A DNA stretch of 64,000 nucleotides from Polytrichum commune (taxonomy: Eukaryota > Streptophyta > Polytrichopsida > Polytrichales > Polytrichaceae): positions 28,580,001-28,644,000 of the forward strand of contig OX485809.1 of assembly GCA_950295325.1 (NCBI GenBank), read 5' to 3'. A program made the translations under genes and the position numbers. Of the stretch, positions 61,640 through 64,000 are shown piece by piece; the first letter of the stretch is position 1, and every line of letters starts with the position of its first letter. The notes beneath the pieces are model-generated. The model ran no database searches and had not been told where the DNA came from. It saw only the letters and a program-made list of their open reading frames with translations.

Positions 61640-63900
61640 ACTCCACATGTTGACTCATGGTGCAATGTGAGGGTGTGGGTTGACTTCTTTGGTGGTATGC
61701 ATTAATGACAAATTTTGTGATATACAGGAGAGAAATGTGACAATAAGGAGTGAGATTTGAACTACAAACATTTGTTCCCTAGGGTTTTGGGTTATTAGAA
61801 TGTGTGTGACAATATGGGGGTTGATATTATGGAGTTTAGGGTGTATATTAGGCTAATTCTGGTGCAACAAAAGGATGTAAGCCTACACGAAGGGCTATAC
61901 GCATTCAGGAGTAGGTCGCAAATATCTCATCCATGGTCTACATAATTGACCCATAAAAAATGGTCCGTCATGTGCCCGCCATAGACCCAGCAATGCCCCC
62001 TCCTCCCCAACCCCCCCATCTCCTTCCCCTTCCCCTTCCCCTTAGGCGGTAGTTTCTCCATTTCCTTTTCCTTGATGCCAACTTTGCTATCGTCACTGTA
62101 CTCCCCCTTAGTTCGTGTTATTACTACTCCTAGTGGAGTCCCACATCATCACCATGAGTAAGTTGTAAAATATGTACAACATATGGTTGTTTTTGCACAA
62201 ACATGCTTTCTTAGTTTGCCATCTTTTGCTTGTCTTGTTGAGCGGTCTATGATTGGATGGCCCTAATTTTTCATGAATGTCGGTGCATGTGCTTGATTAT
62301 TAAGCCTAGATGTGCCTTTCTTCTCTAGAAATCCAATCATTAAGACACGATCATGATTCGGGCTTAAATTCCACATATAATGCTACCAGTTTCTAGTGGA
62401 AGCATATTCGCTCATGAGTTCCTCACAACCATTGCAAAACTGGACACGCACTTGAGTTGCAATGCAATATTAGTTGCCATGGCTCGCAATGGACTTGGAC
62501 GATGGCATCCATTCATAACACATGATGGGATGTGATATATGCATGTCATGTGATGGGGTGTGATGTATGCATGCAGTGCAACCCCCATACGTGTCCTCAT
62601 TTAGGGACTTGTAACATGGACCAAGAGACATATAAACATGGGTCAAGATATGTGCATCACATATCAAGATACAAGCAACATGGAGTTGCGCCCAAGGTTC
62701 ATTGAGTTATGAGGGTTGAATGGGTCATTGGATGTATAGCTTCGGATGGGTGCGAACAACCACTATTTTATAGGGGGGTATTACTTTCAATTCTCTTTTT
62801 TTTTTCACATGCTATCATTATGTAAATTTCTACTTTGGGTTAATAGAAAACTGGCTTGCATTACTTATAATTCCAAATTCCCTATTATTCCATACCCTAT
62901 AGTACTTTAAAGATGTCCAGTGCCATTTTTGATACCCTATATTACTCTTAAGTCCAATTATAAGATTTTGCCCCCATGTTTTTAAAATACCCTATCATTT
63001 GTTCGCACGTATATTGCTACTCCAACCAATGACTACCCCCCCCCCCCGAGAAACAATTAGGTTGTGATATGAAAGAAAAGAAGAAGAAAAATGTCATGGA
63101 GAAAGAAAAAGAGTGCGCATGTTGTAGGTGGGTGCATTTGTTGAGGAGCCTTGACAATGCGCTAGGCGTGCCATTGCATTGAAGGCATACACCACAAATA
63201 ATGTTAAGGATTACCAAACCATCCACACCCGTTAATTAACCATCTGCACCCAACAACCAAACACCAACCTATCAATATCAAATACCAACCCATGAGCACC
63301 CAAGCCAATTAACCCCAATCCCAACACTAACCCATTGGCACATAGGCTTATAAAATGCCCACACTTGTGATGATGAATGTGATGGTAGTCATTGTACTAC
63401 ATGCACTTAATGTTATTCTTCTATACACCTAACCACTTAATTCACCAGACACTATGCGGTGGAGAGGTGCACCGTGGCACTTAACACATCCACCTTTCAT
63501 GAGTACATTTGGCGTTTGATATGCATCACCCACATGAACAACATTCACCCTCAAACCACGAGATCTCACTGAAACATTGGTTACTGCCATGACATTGACT
63601 TTTAAACTAGGCCATCCATTTGTACATCAATTGGCTACTAATGATTGTTTCCACTACAATTTCAGTTACCCTGGAGGGTTCATTTAGACAAGGGTTCCTC
63701 CAGTGTAAGAGTACAAGTTGCATTACATGATTGAATTTGGAAGTGGGCCTCCAAATCTTGTATGAGACGTTTTTATGCACGTTACAAGAGGAAAATACTT
63801 GATAACCAAATGAATCCTCTACACAATAAAAAGAATTATAAATAATTGAATCCATGGGTTGGTCTCCTCAACCTTACGAGATTGTGGTTTGTGCTAGGTG
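61640..63900. other. Intergenic stretch, no gene seen
   Basis: Contains a short duplicated phrase (CATG..GGGATGTGAT, TATGCATG) at about 62517-62575, a C-homopolymer near 63036-63048, and a C/A-rich G-poor + strand at about 63220-63350 like those at 40430-40990 and 46380-47210. No coding region recognised. Confidence 0.45.
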
Positions 63901-63915
63901 TACAACATGTTTGAG

Positions 63916-63932
63916 CTCTCTCTCTCTCTCTC
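63916..63932. repeat. (CT)n microsatellite
   Basis: A short perfect CT dinucleotide run near the right edge of the window. Confidence 0.9.
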
Positions 63933-64000
63933 ATAATCTCAAGTATGCACCTTGATTAGATGGCAAGGATAAACTTTGCCACAACCAACATGATGTGTAG

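Overview
This is nuclear DNA from a streptophyte plant. The genes are split by many short GT-AG introns, they are far apart, and the gaps are AT-rich and filled with transposon debris, simple repeats and old duplications. The protein families (a plant cation-chloride cotransporter, an LHT-type amino acid permease, a dehydrin-style serine segment) point to a land plant. The unusual protein pair and the general texture make a seed-free plant (moss, liverwort, lycophyte or fern) plausible, but that is inference and no species can be named.

Four genes can be modelled exon by exon with consistent splice phases. (1) 6596-8353 (-) and (2) 26307-28002 (+) are a divergently oriented paralogous pair of 334 and 335 codons. 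They have the same four-exon layout, with exons 2 and 3 identical in length (209 and 174 nt). The middle of each protein is a charged Val-Pro repeat like those of alveolins/articulins. The tail carries a dehydrin S-segment-like LHRS + poly-Ser + acidic motif and ends in a short basic amphipathic stretch. I know no named family with this combination, and it is the most interesting content of the window. (3) 32021-39195 (-) is a complete 16-exon CCC/SLC12 cation-chloride cotransporter (about 1017 aa). (4) 51118-56924 (-) is an 8-exon LHT-type lysine/histidine (neutral amino acid) transporter (about 460 aa); its first 14 codons lie on a separate exon about 2 kb upstream.

Mobile DNA. A degenerate non-LTR (LINE/L1-type) retrotransposon occupies about 41020-45400 (-), with endonuclease, reverse transcriptase and zf-RVT remnants, frameshifts and a stop codon just before YVDD. 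Two hAT elements are defined to the base by inverted termini and perfect 8-bp target duplications: 14487-15167 (non-coding, carrying a C-rich minisatellite) and 28909-29888 (carrying a broken transposase C-terminus). At least three families of foldback/MITE-like repeats recur.

Layout. 1-6.5 kb: repeats, no gene. 6.6-9.0 kb: gene 1 and its upstream region. 9-25.7 kb: gene-poor repeat desert between the paralogues. 25.7-28 kb: a tandem duplication followed by gene 2. 28.9-31 kb: hAT and foldback element. 32-39.3 kb: CCC. 41-46.4 kb: LINE. 48.4-49.0 kb: tandem arrays. 51.1-56.9 kb: LHT. 57-64 kb: a 480-bp-offset tandem duplication, one possible orphan exon, and repeats. The four genes do not form a pathway. 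CCC and LHT are membrane transporters, and the paralogous pair may be stress or structural proteins, but nothing links their functions. Exon models come from reading splice signals and comparing with remembered family conservation; no alignment, RNA or database search was run.
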